A stretch of 64,000 bases of DNA from Kribbella rubisoli (GCF_004217145.1 NZ_SHKR01000011.1:1178001-1242000); one strand, 5' to 3'. Positions 1-7,811 are shown, counted from the first letter of the stretch. The notes: generated by a model from the letters alone, not told the origin. A program made the numbers and translations.

Positions 1-415
1 GCTTCGGCTGCTGGGCCGTGTGCGGGTGCTCCGGGCCGGCGTACACCTTCAGCTTGGTCAGCAGCTTCCGGCTCAGACGGTTCTTCGGCAGCATCCCCCA
101 GACGGCCTTCTCGACGGCCTTACGCGGGTCCTTGTCGAGGATCTCGCCGATCGGCGTCGCGGTCAGACCACCCGGGTGACCCGAGTGGCGGTACGCCAGC
201 TTGTCGGTCCGCTTGGTGCCCGACAGGGCAACCTTGGAGGCGTTGACAACGATGACGAAGTCGCCGCCGTCCACGTGCGGTGCGAACGTCGGCTTGTGCT
301 TGCCGCGCAGCAGGGTGGCGATCTGGACGGCGAGCCGACCGAGCGTGACGTCGGTGGCGTCGATCACGTGCCACTCACGAGTGACGTCAGCAGGCTTCGG
401 GCTGTACGTGCGCAC
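1..415 (-). CDS. rplM: 50S ribosomal protein L13 (uL13), 3' end beyond window
   Basis: This is the N-terminal ~138 residues of L13, an early-assembling 23S rRNA-binding protein of the large subunit. The reading begins [19 protein letters not shown] and contains the family motifs LRGKHKP and GDFVIVVNA. The start is a GTG at 413-415 in the correct family position, with a weak GAAGG about ten bases upstream. The gene leaves the window at base 1, so its stop and the usual partner rpsI are not visible. It diverges from gltA. Confidence 0.93.
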   Translation of the reverse strand, partial: MRTYSPKPADVTREWHVIDATDVTLGRLAVQIATLLRGKHKPTFAPHVDGGDFVIVVNASKVALSGTKRTDKLAYRHSGHPGGLTATPIGEILDKDPRKAVEKAVWGMLPKNRLSRKLLTKLKVYAGPEHPHTAQQPK

Positions 416-444
416 GGTCGTTGACCTTCGTTTCTCAGAGGTTG

Positions 445-473
445 ACTAAAACTGGACGTCGGCGAGCGGTCAG
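445..473 (-). promoter_or_regulatory. Candidate rplM promoter
   Basis: On the minus strand CTGACC (468-473) and TTTAGT (445-450) are separated by exactly 17 bases, about 30 bases upstream of the rplM GTG. The hexamers are only moderate matches to the housekeeping consensus. This is inference from sequence alone. Confidence 0.35.
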
Positions 474-571
474 CCGACACGGCATCGACCTGGAACGCAC
501 AACAGCAGCCCAGAATACCGGCGACGGCACGCGTGGGTCAAAGCGAGCCCACACGCCGAGGGGACCCCGGC

Positions 572-600
572 TTGGAAGCAGCTGAGGACCGCACTAGTTT
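572..600 (+). promoter_or_regulatory. Candidate gltA promoter
   Basis: TTGGAA (572-577) and TAGTTT (595-600) are spaced by 17 bases, a good vegetative-type promoter with a TAnnnT -10 box. An in-frame GTG lies at 605-607, only four bases after the -10 box, so a leaderless transcript that starts translation upstream of the annotated start is conceivable. Confidence 0.5.
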
Positions 601-691
601 AGCGGTGAAGATTGCAGTCCGAACCCGCGTCCCGCCGGCTGATCTACCCTCATTCATCCAGGCGATGACGCCAGCTTCCGAAGAGGGCATT

Positions 692-1978
692 GTGACCGAA
701 CAGTCGCTCACCGTCCGGGACAACCGGACCGGCAAGGACTTCGACCTTGCCATCACCGATGGCACCATCCGTGCCGCCGACCTCAAGCAGATCAGCGCAT
801 CCGACGGCGACGGTGGCCTGGCCACCTACGACCCGGGCTTCGTCAACACCGCGTCCTGCCGCTCCTCCGTCACCTTCATCGACGGCGACAAGGGCATCCT
901 GGAGTACCGCGGGTACCCGATCGAGCAGCTCGCCGAGCAGTCCAACTACCTCGAGGTCGCATACCTCCTGGTGAATGGCAAGCTGCCCAACAAGGCGGAG
1001 TACGAGGCCTGGGCACACGACGTGACGTATCACACGTTCGTGCACGAGAACCTGAAGACCTTCATGCAGGGCTTCCGGTACGACGCGCACCCGATGGGCA
1101 TGCTGCTGGCCTCGGTCGGCGGGCTGTCCACGTTCTACCCCGAGTCGCGCAACATCTTCGACGAGGAGTCGCGGGCGCTGCAGATCCGCCGGCTGATCGC
1201 GAAGATGCCGACGCTCGGCGCGTTCGCGTTCCGGCACGCGCAGGGCAAGCCGTACGTGTACCCGGACAACGAGCTCAGCTACACGGCGAACTTCTTGTCG
1301 ATGCTGTTCAAGATGAGCGAGCCGAAGTACGCCGCCGACGACCGCCTGGTGCGGGCGCTGGAGATCCTGTTCATCCTGCACGCCGACCACGAGCAGAACG
1401 CGTCCACGAACGCGGTCCGCGCGATCGGCTCCACCCAGGTCGACCCGTACACCGCGGTGGCCGGCGGGATCGGCGCGCTCTACGGCCCGCTGCACGGCGG
1501 CGCCAACGAGGCGGTGCTGAAGATGCTCCGCCGGATCGGCTCGGTCGACAACGTCCCGTCCTTCATCGAGGGCGTGAAGAACGGCGAAGAGCGGCTGATG
1601 GGCTTCGGCCACCGGGTCTACAAGAACTACGACCCGCGCGCCAAGATCATCAAGAAGGCCGCCGACGACGTCTTCGAGGTCACCGGCATCAACCCGCTGC
1701 TGAAGATCGCCGTCGAGCTGGAGAAGATCGCGCTGGAGGACGAGTACTTCGTCTCCCGCAAGCTCTACCCGAACGTCGACTTCTACTCCGGCCTGATCTA
1801 CGAGGCCCTGCAGTTCCCGCCGGAGATGTTCACCGTCCTGTTCGCCATCCCCCGCACCTCCGGCTGGCTCGCCCAGTGGCTGGAAATGCTCGGCGACGGC
1901 GACCAGAAGATCGCCCGCCCCAAACAGATCTACACCGGCGAACGAGGCACCCAGTACGTCCCCATGGGCGACCGCTGA
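692..1978 (+). CDS. gltA: Citrate synthase
   Basis: Condenses acetyl-CoA with oxaloacetate to citrate, the entry step of the TCA cycle, in the cytoplasm. At 428 residues it matches hexameric type bacterial citrate synthases. The catalytic triad is visible: His in PLHGGANEAV, His in GFGHRVYKNYDPRA and Asp in NVDFYSG. I chose GTG 692 because GAAGAGG lies six bases upstream; this gives an N-terminus VTEQSLTVRDN, close to actinobacterial relatives. In-frame alternatives are ATG 665 and GTG 605, the latter four bases after a -10-like TAGTTT. The gene is monocistronic, with a terminator 12 bases after the stop. Confidence 0.95.
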   Translation: MTEQSLTVRDNRTGKDFDLAITDGTIRAADLKQISASDGDGGLATYDPGFVNTASCRSSVTFIDGDKGILEYRGYPIEQLAEQSNYLEVAYLLVNGKLPNKAEYEAWAHDVTYHTFVHENLKTFMQGFRYDAHPMGMLLASVGGLSTFYPESRNIFDEESRALQIRRLIAKMPTLGAFAFRHAQGKPYVYPDNELSYTANFLSMLFKMSEPKYAADDRLVRALEILFILHADHEQNASTNAVRAIGSTQVDPYTAVAGGIGALYGPLHGGANEAVLKMLRRIGSVDNVPSFIEGVKNGEERLMGFGHRVYKNYDPRAKIIKKAADDVFEVTGINPLLKIAVELEKIALEDEYFVSRKLYPNVDFYSGLIYEALQFPPEMFTVLFAIPRTSGWLAQWLEMLGDGDQKIARPKQIYTGERGTQYVPMGDR

Positions 1979-1990
1979 CCTTCGCTTGAA

Positions 1991-2024
1991 ACAGCCCCCT
2001 CGACCATCTGGTCGAGGGGGCTGT
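1991..2024 (+). terminator. gltA intrinsic terminator
   Basis: A perfect 16-bp inverted repeat (ACAGCCCCCTCGACCA and its complement) with a two-base centre starts 12 bases after the gltA stop. It is followed by TGTCGT rather than a long U-run, as is common in high-GC actinobacteria. Confidence 0.8.
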
Positions 2025-2100
2025 TGTCGTCAAGCGACGTACTCGACCCGCGGCGCACCCCCTTCGCGGCGACCCGCCTCCTGCCCGCACCCACCGCCGC

Positions 2101-2174
2101 TCCTGCAGCCCCCTCCTGCAGCCCCCTCCTGCAGCCCTCTCCGCAGCGCCTCCGCAGCCCTTCCGCAGCCCCTT
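2101..2174. repeat. Short GC-rich tandem repeats
   Basis: Three 13-bp units of TCCTGCAGCCCCC (2101, 2114 and 2127, the last with one change) are followed by three degenerate 11-bp units of TCCGCAGCCCC type. Open frames through it are low-complexity Pro/Ala/Ser and do not look like a protein. The rest of 2025-2376 holds this repeat, the palindromic cluster at 2211-2323 and no gene I can support. Confidence 0.6.
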
Positions 2175-2210
2175 GCCTCGCTCGGCCGACGCGGTCGCCC
2201 CCCTTCTCGC

Positions 2211-2323
2211 CGAGTCGTGTGATTTGGCGACCACCCGTTTCGCCGAGTCGTGGATTTGGGGCCTCTCCGGCCGCCTGAATCGACGACTCGACAATCGGGG
2301 TCCTCGCCAAATCACACGACTCG
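2211..2323. repeat. Inverted-repeat cluster with four motif copies
   Basis: A 20-bp sequence at 2211-2230 recurs as a perfect inverted copy at 2304-2323. Its core is CGAGTCGTGTGATTTGGCGA. A variant copy lies in direct orientation at 2244-2261 (CGAGTCGTGGATTTGGGG). A weaker inverted copy of CGAGTCGTCGATTC lies around 2277-2290. The set is therefore nearly symmetrical: two forward copies, then two reverse copies. It could be a REP-like dispersed element, a protein-binding array or a long hairpin. No adjacent transposase is visible. Confidence 0.6.
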
Positions 2324-2376
2324 ACAGGTGGAGGCACGTCGGCGTTTTCTGTCTGTGGGGGCTGTTAGTTCGGTGA

Positions 2377-2462
2377 ATGGCGACGTTGGTGGGGAAGGTT
2401 GCGCTCGTCACGGGGGCGAGTCGTGGGGTTGGGAAGGGAATCGCTCTCGGGCTCGCCGAGCA
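2377..2462 (+). pseudogene. Truncated short-chain dehydrogenase/reductase remnant
   Basis: The first 28 codons from ATG 2377 read as an SDR N-terminus: MATLVGKVALVTGASRGVGK, then a helix ending GLAEQ. The stretch contains the TGxxxGxG nucleotide-binding motif and the first beta-alpha unit of the Rossmann fold. After about position 2462 all similarity stops: the frame continues to 2805 with unrelated, composition-driven sequence and no NNAG or YxxxK motifs. I read this as the 5' stub of a deleted SDR gene. The break abuts a separate fragment on the opposite strand. Confidence 0.65.
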
Positions 2463-2684
2463 GCGCCACCCGAGCGGGTGCGAGGCCAGCTCCACCAGGT
2501 CCTCGACGGGCAGCACCCCGGCGCCGATCACATCCAGGCGCATGCGGTCCGGGTACGCCGCCGGATGCAGTCGACGGCGCAGCCCGCGCAGCGGCGTGCT
2601 TTCCCGCCCAGGACGTGCAACACCCGCACCAACCACATCCACCCGGAAATGCGATTCGCGCAGGCCGCCGGAGGCGGCCTGCAA
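2463..2684 (-). pseudogene. Possible C-terminal gene remnant of unknown family
   Basis: The minus-strand frame over this stretch has amino-acid-like patterning, with two related pieces, FRVDVVGAGV and MRLDVIGAGVLPVEDL, then HPLGWR near the junction with the SDR stub. It has no recognisable start, domain or ribosome-binding site, and I do not know the family. It may be the 3' end of a gene deleted together with the SDR. The stretch 2463-2801 otherwise holds two hairpins (2660-2682 and 2746-2787). Confidence 0.25.
2660..2682. repeat. Strong GC hairpin
   Basis: A perfect 10-bp inverted repeat (GCAGGCCGCC and its complement) with a GGA centre lies inside the gene-remnant region. No U-run follows on either strand. 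It may be an old terminator. Confidence 0.45.
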
Positions 2685-2745
2685 GACAGCCGCGGCGGAG
2701 CGGTGTCCTTTCGGCGGCGCCGGTGGGCGGAGTGTGGTGAATTGG

Positions 2746-2787
2746 AGATGGCCCCGGGCGGGCTTGGTGCTCGGTCCGGGGCCATCT
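2746..2787 (-). terminator. Terminator downstream of the SnoaL-fold gene
   Basis: The 12-bp arms AGATGGCCCCGG (2746-2757) and its complement (2776-2787) are perfect and enclose an 18-base loop. The hairpin starts 14 bases after the stop codon of the minus-strand gene at 2802-3257, the expected place for its terminator. Confidence 0.6.
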
Positions 2788-2801
2788 GGCGCCTCTGGGG
2801 A

Positions 2802-3257
2802 CTAGGACGCTGCTGGAGCGGTGGCTGGTTCCCGTAGGTGGGTGATGAGTTGGTCGACCTGCCCGCGGGCTCGGATCATTGCCAGGTGGTCGATGTAGTC
2901 GCGGGACTCGACGATCAGGCCGTCGCGGACGCGGAGTACGAAGATGGCGGGGGCGGTGAAGGGCTCACCGGTGGCGAGCACGGTACCGGCGTAGTCGAAT
3001 TCGGCGACGATCACCTCGGGGTCGGCGGTCTGGTGGACCCGGATGTTGGCCGGCTGGAAGCGGACCAGCTCGCTCACCCGGGGACCGTTCACGCCGAAGT
3101 GTTCTGCGAGGGCGGCGCGGGACAGCACCGGGTGGTCGCCGTACGGGTTCATCGGGTGCCGTACGTCGGTCTGCTCGGCGTACAGCTCGGGCAGTACGGC
3201 GAAGTCGCGGTCGGCGACGCCGTGGACCAGCTTCAGGAAGACCTCTTCGGGAGTCAT
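2802..3257 (-). CDS. SnoaL/NTF2-like fold protein
   Basis: A 151-residue protein of the NTF2-like (SnoaL) cone-shaped fold, seen in polyketide cyclases, limonene epoxide hydrolases and many small binding proteins. Supporting pattern: N-terminal helix TPEEVFLKLVHGVADRDF, then LYAEQTDVRHPMNPYG, and C-terminal beta strands with FVLRVRDGLIVESRDYIDH. The start is ATG 3257 with AGGAA just upstream; a GTG at 3269 has no Shine-Dalgarno. It diverges from the TetR gene, which probably controls it. The actual ligand or substrate cannot be told from sequence. Confidence 0.8.
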   Translation of the reverse strand: MTPEEVFLKLVHGVADRDFAVLPELYAEQTDVRHPMNPYGDHPVLSRAALAEHFGVNGPRVSELVRFQPANIRVHQTADPEVIVAEFDYAGTVLATGEPFTAPAIFVLRVRDGLIVESRDYIDHLAMIRARGQVDQLITHLREPATAPAAS

Positions 3258-3275
3258 CGGGTTCCTCACAGGAGA

Positions 3276-3322
3276 TAAACGGAGTGATGACTATCGAATA
3301 TATGGAGTAACGACTTCGTTTA
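3276..3322. promoter_or_regulatory. Candidate operator in the SnoaL-tetR divergent gap
   Basis: TAAACGGAGT (3276-3285) and ACTTCGTTTA (3313-3322) form a 10-bp inverted repeat with one mismatch, spaced by 27 bases, between the two divergent genes. The arms straddle an AT-rich core (ATCGAATATATGG) unusual for this genome that probably holds promoter elements. A TetR dimer, or two dimers, could bind here. The wide spacing makes this tentative. Confidence 0.35.
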
Positions 3323-3379
3323 CAACCCCGGGCCGGTTCGCGGCGTCTCTTAGGCTGAGGGCGACGAAGGGGAGCTGGG

Positions 3380-3928
3380 GTGCGAGCAGACGCGCGCGAC
3401 AACCGGGCGAGGATCATGACCGCGGCGGACGATGTCTTCGGGCAATCGCCGAGCGCGTCCACCGACGATGTCGCGCGGCTTGCGGGAGTCGGCATCGCGA
3501 CCGTGTTCCGGCACTTCCCGACCAAGACCGAGCTGCTCGAGGCCGTGCTGACGTTGCGACTCGAGCGCCTGCGGGACCGCGCGCTCGAGCTGGCCGGCAG
3601 CGACGATCCCGGGAAGGCGTTCTTCGAGTTCTTCACGCAGGTCGTGTCCGAGTCGGCGTCGAAGCTGGCGATCGGCGAGGCGCTGACGGCGGCCGGAGCA
3701 GCTGCCGGCGAGGAAGCGCGGGCGGCGGGTCGCGGCATGCGAGAGGCATTCAACGGCCTACTTACCGCAGCGCAGCGGACCGGCTCAGTGCGGTCGGACG
3801 CGGAGATGGCCGAGGTGTATGCGCTGATGATCGGCGCTTCCCGCGGCGCGACCGCGGCCAAGCTCGAGCCGCCGGTGCGCGACCGGATGCTCGCCCTGAT
3901 CTACGACGGCCTGGCGCCGCATTCGTGA
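3380..3928 (+). CDS. TetR/AcrR-family transcriptional regulator
   Basis: A 182-residue one-component repressor. The N-terminal helix-turn-helix is clear: RIMTAADDVFG, then STDDVARLAGVGIATVFRHF and PTKTELLEAV, the canonical TetR pattern ending in the FxxKxxL region. The C-terminal ligand-binding half is all-helical, as usual. GTG 3380 has GGGGAG eight bases upstream. Its stop overlaps the GTG of the hydrolase gene by four bases (GTGA), so the two are translationally coupled. It faces the SnoaL-fold gene, its probable target along with its own operon. Confidence 0.9.
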   Translation: MRADARDNRARIMTAADDVFGQSPSASTDDVARLAGVGIATVFRHFPTKTELLEAVLTLRLERLRDRALELAGSDDPGKAFFEFFTQVVSESASKLAIGEALTAAGAAAGEEARAAGRGMREAFNGLLTAAQRTGSVRSDAEMAEVYALMIGASRGATAAKLEPPVRDRMLALIYDGLAPHS

Positions 3929-4932
3929 GACGCCGTTGGCGCTCCTGGTCCCGCCTCCGCCGAGTCCTCGTCTCGGTCACGCTCGCCGTCGTGGTTGTGG
4001 TGATCGCCCCCCTCACCACCTATGCGGCCTCACTGCGACTGCAGTACGCCGGTGAGCCGTCCGCAGAGGCGCGCACCCGCAACCACGACGCACTCTGGCT
4101 CGGCCACGCGTGGGTCGACGGCCGCAAAACCGCCGCCGACGTCACCGCACTGGCCCAGCGCCTGCAAACCACCGGCATCCGCGATGTATACGTACACACC
4201 GGCCCGCTCGAGCACGACGGTTCGTTGCCGTTGGCAAAGGTTTCGCCGAAGGCGCGCTGGTTCGTCGACGCGATGCACGCGGCGGCCCCCGCCGTACGCG
4301 TGCAGGCCTGGCTCGGCGACGTCGTACAACCGGGCAAGAACCCCGGCATGAACCTCGACGATCCCGCCGTACGCCGACAGGTGGTCGAGTCGGCGAAAGC
4401 CGTGCTGGCACAGGGTTTCCAGGGCATCCACTACGACTTCGAGCCGGTCCGCTCCGGCTCGAAGGGCTACCTGGCGGTCCTCGACGAGACCCGCGCGCTC
4501 AAAACCACGCTCTCGGTCGCAGCCGCGCAGATCGACCCACTCTGGTACCTGCACGCGATCCCGATCGACAAGTGGTGGTCGCAGGAGTACTTCGCCAAGG
4601 TGGCGAGCCGGGTCGACCAGATCGCCATCATGTCCTACGACACCGCCATGCCACTGGAGTCCTTGTACGGCGGGTACGTCGCCAAGCAGACCAAGCTGGC
4701 GCTAGAGGTCACTCCCCCGAACACCGTCCTCCTCATGGGCCTCCCGGCGTACTGGGAGAGCAATCCGTCCCACTGGGGTCACGCCGAGACGGTCACCGCA
4801 GCAGTCCGCGGCGCCCGCCTCGGCCTGAGCAACTCAACCCGCCAGAACTTCGGACTGGCGCTGTACGTCGACTTCGCCGCCACCGAAGACAACTGGACCG
4901 CCTACCGCGACGGCTGGTGCGCCGCGCCCTAG
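3925..4932 (+). CDS. Membrane-anchored GH18-like glycoside hydrolase
   Basis: A 335-residue protein beginning with an Arg-rich stretch and one hydrophobic segment (about residues 14-34: VSVTLAVVVVVIAPLTTYAA). It is therefore signal-anchored or secreted. The body resembles GH18-type TIM barrels: strand RDVYVHTG, then GFQGIHYDFEPV with acidic residues D171 and E173 at the catalytic-strand position, then QIAIMSYD and a late VDFAATEDNW. The substrate is unknown; polysaccharide or peptidoglycan-related sugars are plausible. The start GTG overlaps the tetR stop (GTGA). The stop TAG is the first of an unusual CTAG-bearing repeat. Confidence 0.75.
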   Translation: MRRRWRSWSRLRRVLVSVTLAVVVVVIAPLTTYAASLRLQYAGEPSAEARTRNHDALWLGHAWVDGRKTAADVTALAQRLQTTGIRDVYVHTGPLEHDGSLPLAKVSPKARWFVDAMHAAAPAVRVQAWLGDVVQPGKNPGMNLDDPAVRRQVVESAKAVLAQGFQGIHYDFEPVRSGSKGYLAVLDETRALKTTLSVAAAQIDPLWYLHAIPIDKWWSQEYFAKVASRVDQIAIMSYDTAMPLESLYGGYVAKQTKLALEVTPPNTVLLMGLPAYWESNPSHWGHAETVTAAVRGARLGLSNSTRQNFGLALYVDFAATEDNWTAYRDGWCAAP

Positions 4933-4975
4933 CAAGCCCTAGCGAGCCCTAGCGCGCCCTAGCAAGCCCTAGCGA
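4926..4975. repeat. Five decanucleotide repeats carrying CTAG
   Basis: Five tandem 10-bp units GCCCTAGCRN lie at the junction of two convergent genes. Each contains the palindrome CTAG, giving TAG on both strands every 10 bases. Ten is not a multiple of three, so all three frames on both strands are closed. The first unit supplies the stop of the hydrolase (4930-4932) and the fifth supplies the stop of the ABC-F gene (4969-4971). Confidence 0.85.
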
Positions 4976-6651
4976 GCCCGCTCGACGCGGCCCTCGTCCC
5001 AGACTGGTTCGTCCGGCTCGTAGACAGAGCCGTCGGCGCCGAAGACGAGGTAACGGTCGAAGCCGCGCGCGAACCACCGGTCGTGGGTCACCGCGAGCAC
5101 TGTGCCGTCGAAGGCGTCCAGCCCCTCCTCCAACGCCTCCGCGGACTCCACGTCCAGGTTGTCGGTCGGCTCGTCGAGCAGGAGGAGCGTTGCACCGGAC
5201 AGCTCGAGCATCAGGATCTGGAACCGGGCCTGCTGCCCACCGGACAGGCTGTCGAACGTCTGCTCGGCCGCATGCGCCAGCTCGTACCGATCCAGCTTCC
5301 GTGACGCCAGCTCACGCCCCATGCCCTCACGGTGGTCGTCACCGCGGTGCAGGATCTCCAGCAACGTCCGGCCCATCAACTCCGGATGCTCGTGCGTCTG
5401 CGCGAACCAACCGGGCCGTACGCGCGCGCCGAGCTTCGCGTGACCGGTGTGCGCCACCGGAGCAATCTTCACCTCACCGACCGGCTGGTGCTCCACATCC
5501 GGATCCGACCCACCGTTGGCGAGCAGCCGCAGGAAGTGTGACTTCCCGGACCCGTTCGATCCCAGCACGGCGACACGTTCGCCGTACCAGACCTCCAGGT
5601 CGAACGGCTTCATCAGACCGGTCAGCTCGAGCTGTGTGCACACAACGGCCCGCTTGCCGGTGCGACCGCCGGTGAGGCGCATGCTGACCTTCTGCTCGCG
5701 CGGCAACGCCTGCGGCGGCCCAGCCTCCTCGAACTTGCGCAGCCGGGTCTGGGACGCGCGGTAGCGCGACGCCATGTCGGAGTTGTACGCCGCCTTCTGC
5801 TTGTACATCAGCATCTGCGCGCGGAGCTTCGCATGCTCCTCGTCCCACCGCTTGCGCAGCTCCTCGAACCGCTCGAACCGGTGCCGCCGCGCCTCGTGGT
5901 ACGTCGCGAAGCCGCCGCCGTGCGTCCACGCCGTATTGCCGGCGGCCCCCAGCTCGACGGTGACGATCCGGGTAGCGGTGTTGGCCAGCAGCTCCCGGTC
6001 GTGGCTGATGTAGAGCACGGTCTTGTCGCTAGTACGCAGCTGTTCCTCGAGCCAGCGCTTCCCCGGTACGTCGAGGTAGTTGTCCGGCTCGTCCAGGATC
6101 AGCACCTCGTCCGGTCCGCGCAGCAGGGCCTCCAGGACCAGGCGCTTCTGCTCGCCGCCAGACAGCGTCTTCACCTCACGCCAGCGACACCGGTCGAACG
6201 GCACGCCGAGCGCAGCCGTCGTACACACGTCCCACAACACCTCAGCGTCGTACCCGCCGACCTCGCCCCAGTCCGACACGGCCTGTGCGTACTTGAGCTG
6301 GGTCTTCTCGGTGTCGTCCTCCATCATCACCAGCTCGGCCTTGTCCAGCTTGGCCGCGGCCTGCTGGATCCGCTCCGGCGCGACGGCCATCAGCAGGTCG
6401 CGAACGGTCGACGAGTCCCGCACCGAGCCAACGAACTGCCGCATCACCCCCAGCCCACCGGACCGGGAGATGCTGCCGCTGTGGGCCTTCAGGTCGCCCG
6501 CGATGATCCGGGTCAGCGTGGTCTTGCCCGAGCCGTTCGCACCGACCAGTGCGACCTTCGCGCCGTCGCCGACGCGGAACGTGATGTCGTCCAGCAACAC
6601 CCGCCCGTCCGGCAGCTCGTACCCGACTCCACCTACATCCACGTGACCCAT
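4969..6651 (-). CDS. ABC-F family ATPase
   Basis: A 560-residue protein with two ABC nucleotide-binding domains and no membrane segments, the ABC-F layout of translation-associated or ribosome-protection ATPases. Domain 1 has Walker A GANGSGKTT, signature LSGGEQKRL and Walker B LILDEPDNYLD. Domain 2 has Walker A GSNGSGKSH, signature LSGGQQAR and Walker B LLLDEPTDNLD. Between them is a charged helical linker (residues roughly 240-320). ATG 6651 follows a run of G that can act as ribosome-binding site and gives MGHVDVGGVGYELPDG; longer upstream readings are not family-like. Whether it is a housekeeping Ettr-like factor or an antibiotic-protection protein cannot be decided. Confidence 0.9.
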   Translation of the reverse strand: MGHVDVGGVGYELPDGRVLLDDITFRVGDGAKVALVGANGSGKTTLTRIIAGDLKAHSGSISRSGGLGVMRQFVGSVRDSSTVRDLLMAVAPERIQQAAAKLDKAELVMMEDDTEKTQLKYAQAVSDWGEVGGYDAEVLWDVCTTAALGVPFDRCRWREVKTLSGGEQKRLVLEALLRGPDEVLILDEPDNYLDVPGKRWLEEQLRTSDKTVLYISHDRELLANTATRIVTVELGAAGNTAWTHGGGFATYHEARRHRFERFEELRKRWDEEHAKLRAQMLMYKQKAAYNSDMASRYRASQTRLRKFEEAGPPQALPREQKVSMRLTGGRTGKRAVVCTQLELTGLMKPFDLEVWYGERVAVLGSNGSGKSHFLRLLANGGSDPDVEHQPVGEVKIAPVAHTGHAKLGARVRPGWFAQTHEHPELMGRTLLEILHRGDDHREGMGRELASRKLDRYELAHAAEQTFDSLSGGQQARFQILMLELSGATLLLLDEPTDNLDVESAEALEEGLDAFDGTVLAVTHDRWFARGFDRYLVFGADGSVYEPDEPVWDEGRVERAR

Positions 6652-6704
6652 CCCCCCAGTCTGACCGCCCGGCCCCCGCCCCGGCGACCGGTTATCGTTT
6701 GCCG

Positions 6705-7811
6705 GTGCCGCGCAACGTGAGAGGACGCGAGATCCTCCCCCACACGCGGGAGTACCAGTGGGTCGCAAGCATCGTGGCCGCGGTCGAGCGCCGTGCCGGC
6801 GTGCCGTCGTCCTGGAACCGCCGGCTGTACGACGAGCACAGCGGCACCGGTGCGACGGCGGAGTACAACGGGCCGATGACGGTCAGCCGGGAGCTCGTCC
6901 TCGAGCCGGTGATGCGCGCGTACGACGCAACCGGGCCGCTCGACCTCGACACGGTCGGCTGGGCCCGGATCGGCGCGATGACCGTGATCCACGAGACCGA
7001 CCACCACCAGCACCCTGCCGGCGACGAGCACGCACCCGATGCGGTCCGCTTCTACTCGCCGGAGGCGGAGGCGGTGATCGAGGGCCTTGCCGACAGCAAC
7101 AGGGACCGGATCGCCGACCCGGTCATCCAGGACATCGGGATGGACAAGGCTGTCCCGAGGATCCTCGAGGTGCACGCGGTGATGCCGTACGCCGGGTACC
7201 AGGCCGGCATCGAAGGGGTGCTGCACGGTCTGCACACGATCAGCGGCCGGTCGCAGCACGAGGTCTGGACCGCCGTCGACCAGACTCCGTTCGTGCAGCG
7301 GTACAACGCGATGGCCGATGTCGTCATCGACTCCCGGCTGGCGGGTCTGATGCCGCCGGAGCACCGGTCGCAGATCAGGCTCCAGCTGAGTCAGCCGTTG
7401 AAGGAGGAGCTCGGCGGGCTCGCTGCCTACACGGCGGAGACGGAGCTCCCGGTCCAGCTGGCCGCACGGGGTCGTGAGAGCGCAACCAGGGCGGTGCAGC
7501 GGCTGGAGCAGGAGCTGGGCACGGTCGAGCAGCACTACCGGCAGTACGGCGAGCACCCGCCGCGGATGCCGATGTCAGCAGAGCAGACGGCGCTGGTACA
7601 GCGCATCGAGGCGCACTACGGGCGCTCGACGGACCTGGAGACTGCACACCTGCGCCGGTTCGTGGACAGCTCGGCCAGTGGGCGACTAGGCGGTGCCGCG
7701 GGCGGGACTGGTGCTGCCGGCGGCGCTGCGGCGGCGGCGTCAGGGCCTGCAGTGGCCTGGGGCGGCTGGCGGCCGGACAGGTCCCGGACGGATGGCGGAG
7801 CGGCCCGGTAG
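6705..7811 (+). CDS. Putative HExxH (gluzincin-like) metallopeptidase
   Basis: A 368-residue protein of no family I can name. It has a zinc-protease signature: H96-E-T-D-H100 in VIHETDHHQHP, followed 25 residues later by E126 in VIEGLAD, the arrangement of gluzincins. There is no signal peptide. The N-terminus (REILPHTREYQWVASIV) and the segment QRYNAMADVVIDSRLAGLMP are repeated in the paralogue at 8040-9206. The C-terminal ~45 residues are Gly/Ala-rich. GTG 6705 lacks a Shine-Dalgarno, but a TATCGT box ends six bases upstream, suggesting a leaderless mRNA; TTG 6699 is an alternative. Confidence 0.7.
   Translation: MPRNVRGREILPHTREYQWVASIVAAVERRAGVPSSWNRRLYDEHSGTGATAEYNGPMTVSRELVLEPVMRAYDATGPLDLDTVGWARIGAMTVIHETDHHQHPAGDEHAPDAVRFYSPEAEAVIEGLADSNRDRIADPVIQDIGMDKAVPRILEVHAVMPYAGYQAGIEGVLHGLHTISGRSQHEVWTAVDQTPFVQRYNAMADVVIDSRLAGLMPPEHRSQIRLQLSQPLKEELGGLAAYTAETELPVQLAARGRESATRAVQRLEQELGTVEQHYRQYGEHPPRMPMSAEQTALVQRIEAHYGRSTDLETAHLRRFVDSSASGRLGGAAGGTGAAGGAAAAASGPAVAWGGWRPDRSRTDGGAAR

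Noticed and set aside
2101..2174. Possible CRISPR-like array
   Set aside because: The 11- to 13-bp units are directly adjacent with no unique spacers and no cas genes are present.
1930..2684. Long minus-strand frames over the gltA 3' end and the repeat region
   Set aside because: They consist of antisense gltA plus translated short repeats (Gly/Arg/Ala-rich). No ribosome-binding site or family pattern supports them, apart from the small remnant noted separately.
3043..3924. Upstream extension of the GH18-like frame to 629 residues
   Set aside because: The 5' part is antisense to the SnoaL gene and out of frame over tetR. It has shadow-type Arg/Ala composition, and a coupled GTG at 3925 explains the real start.
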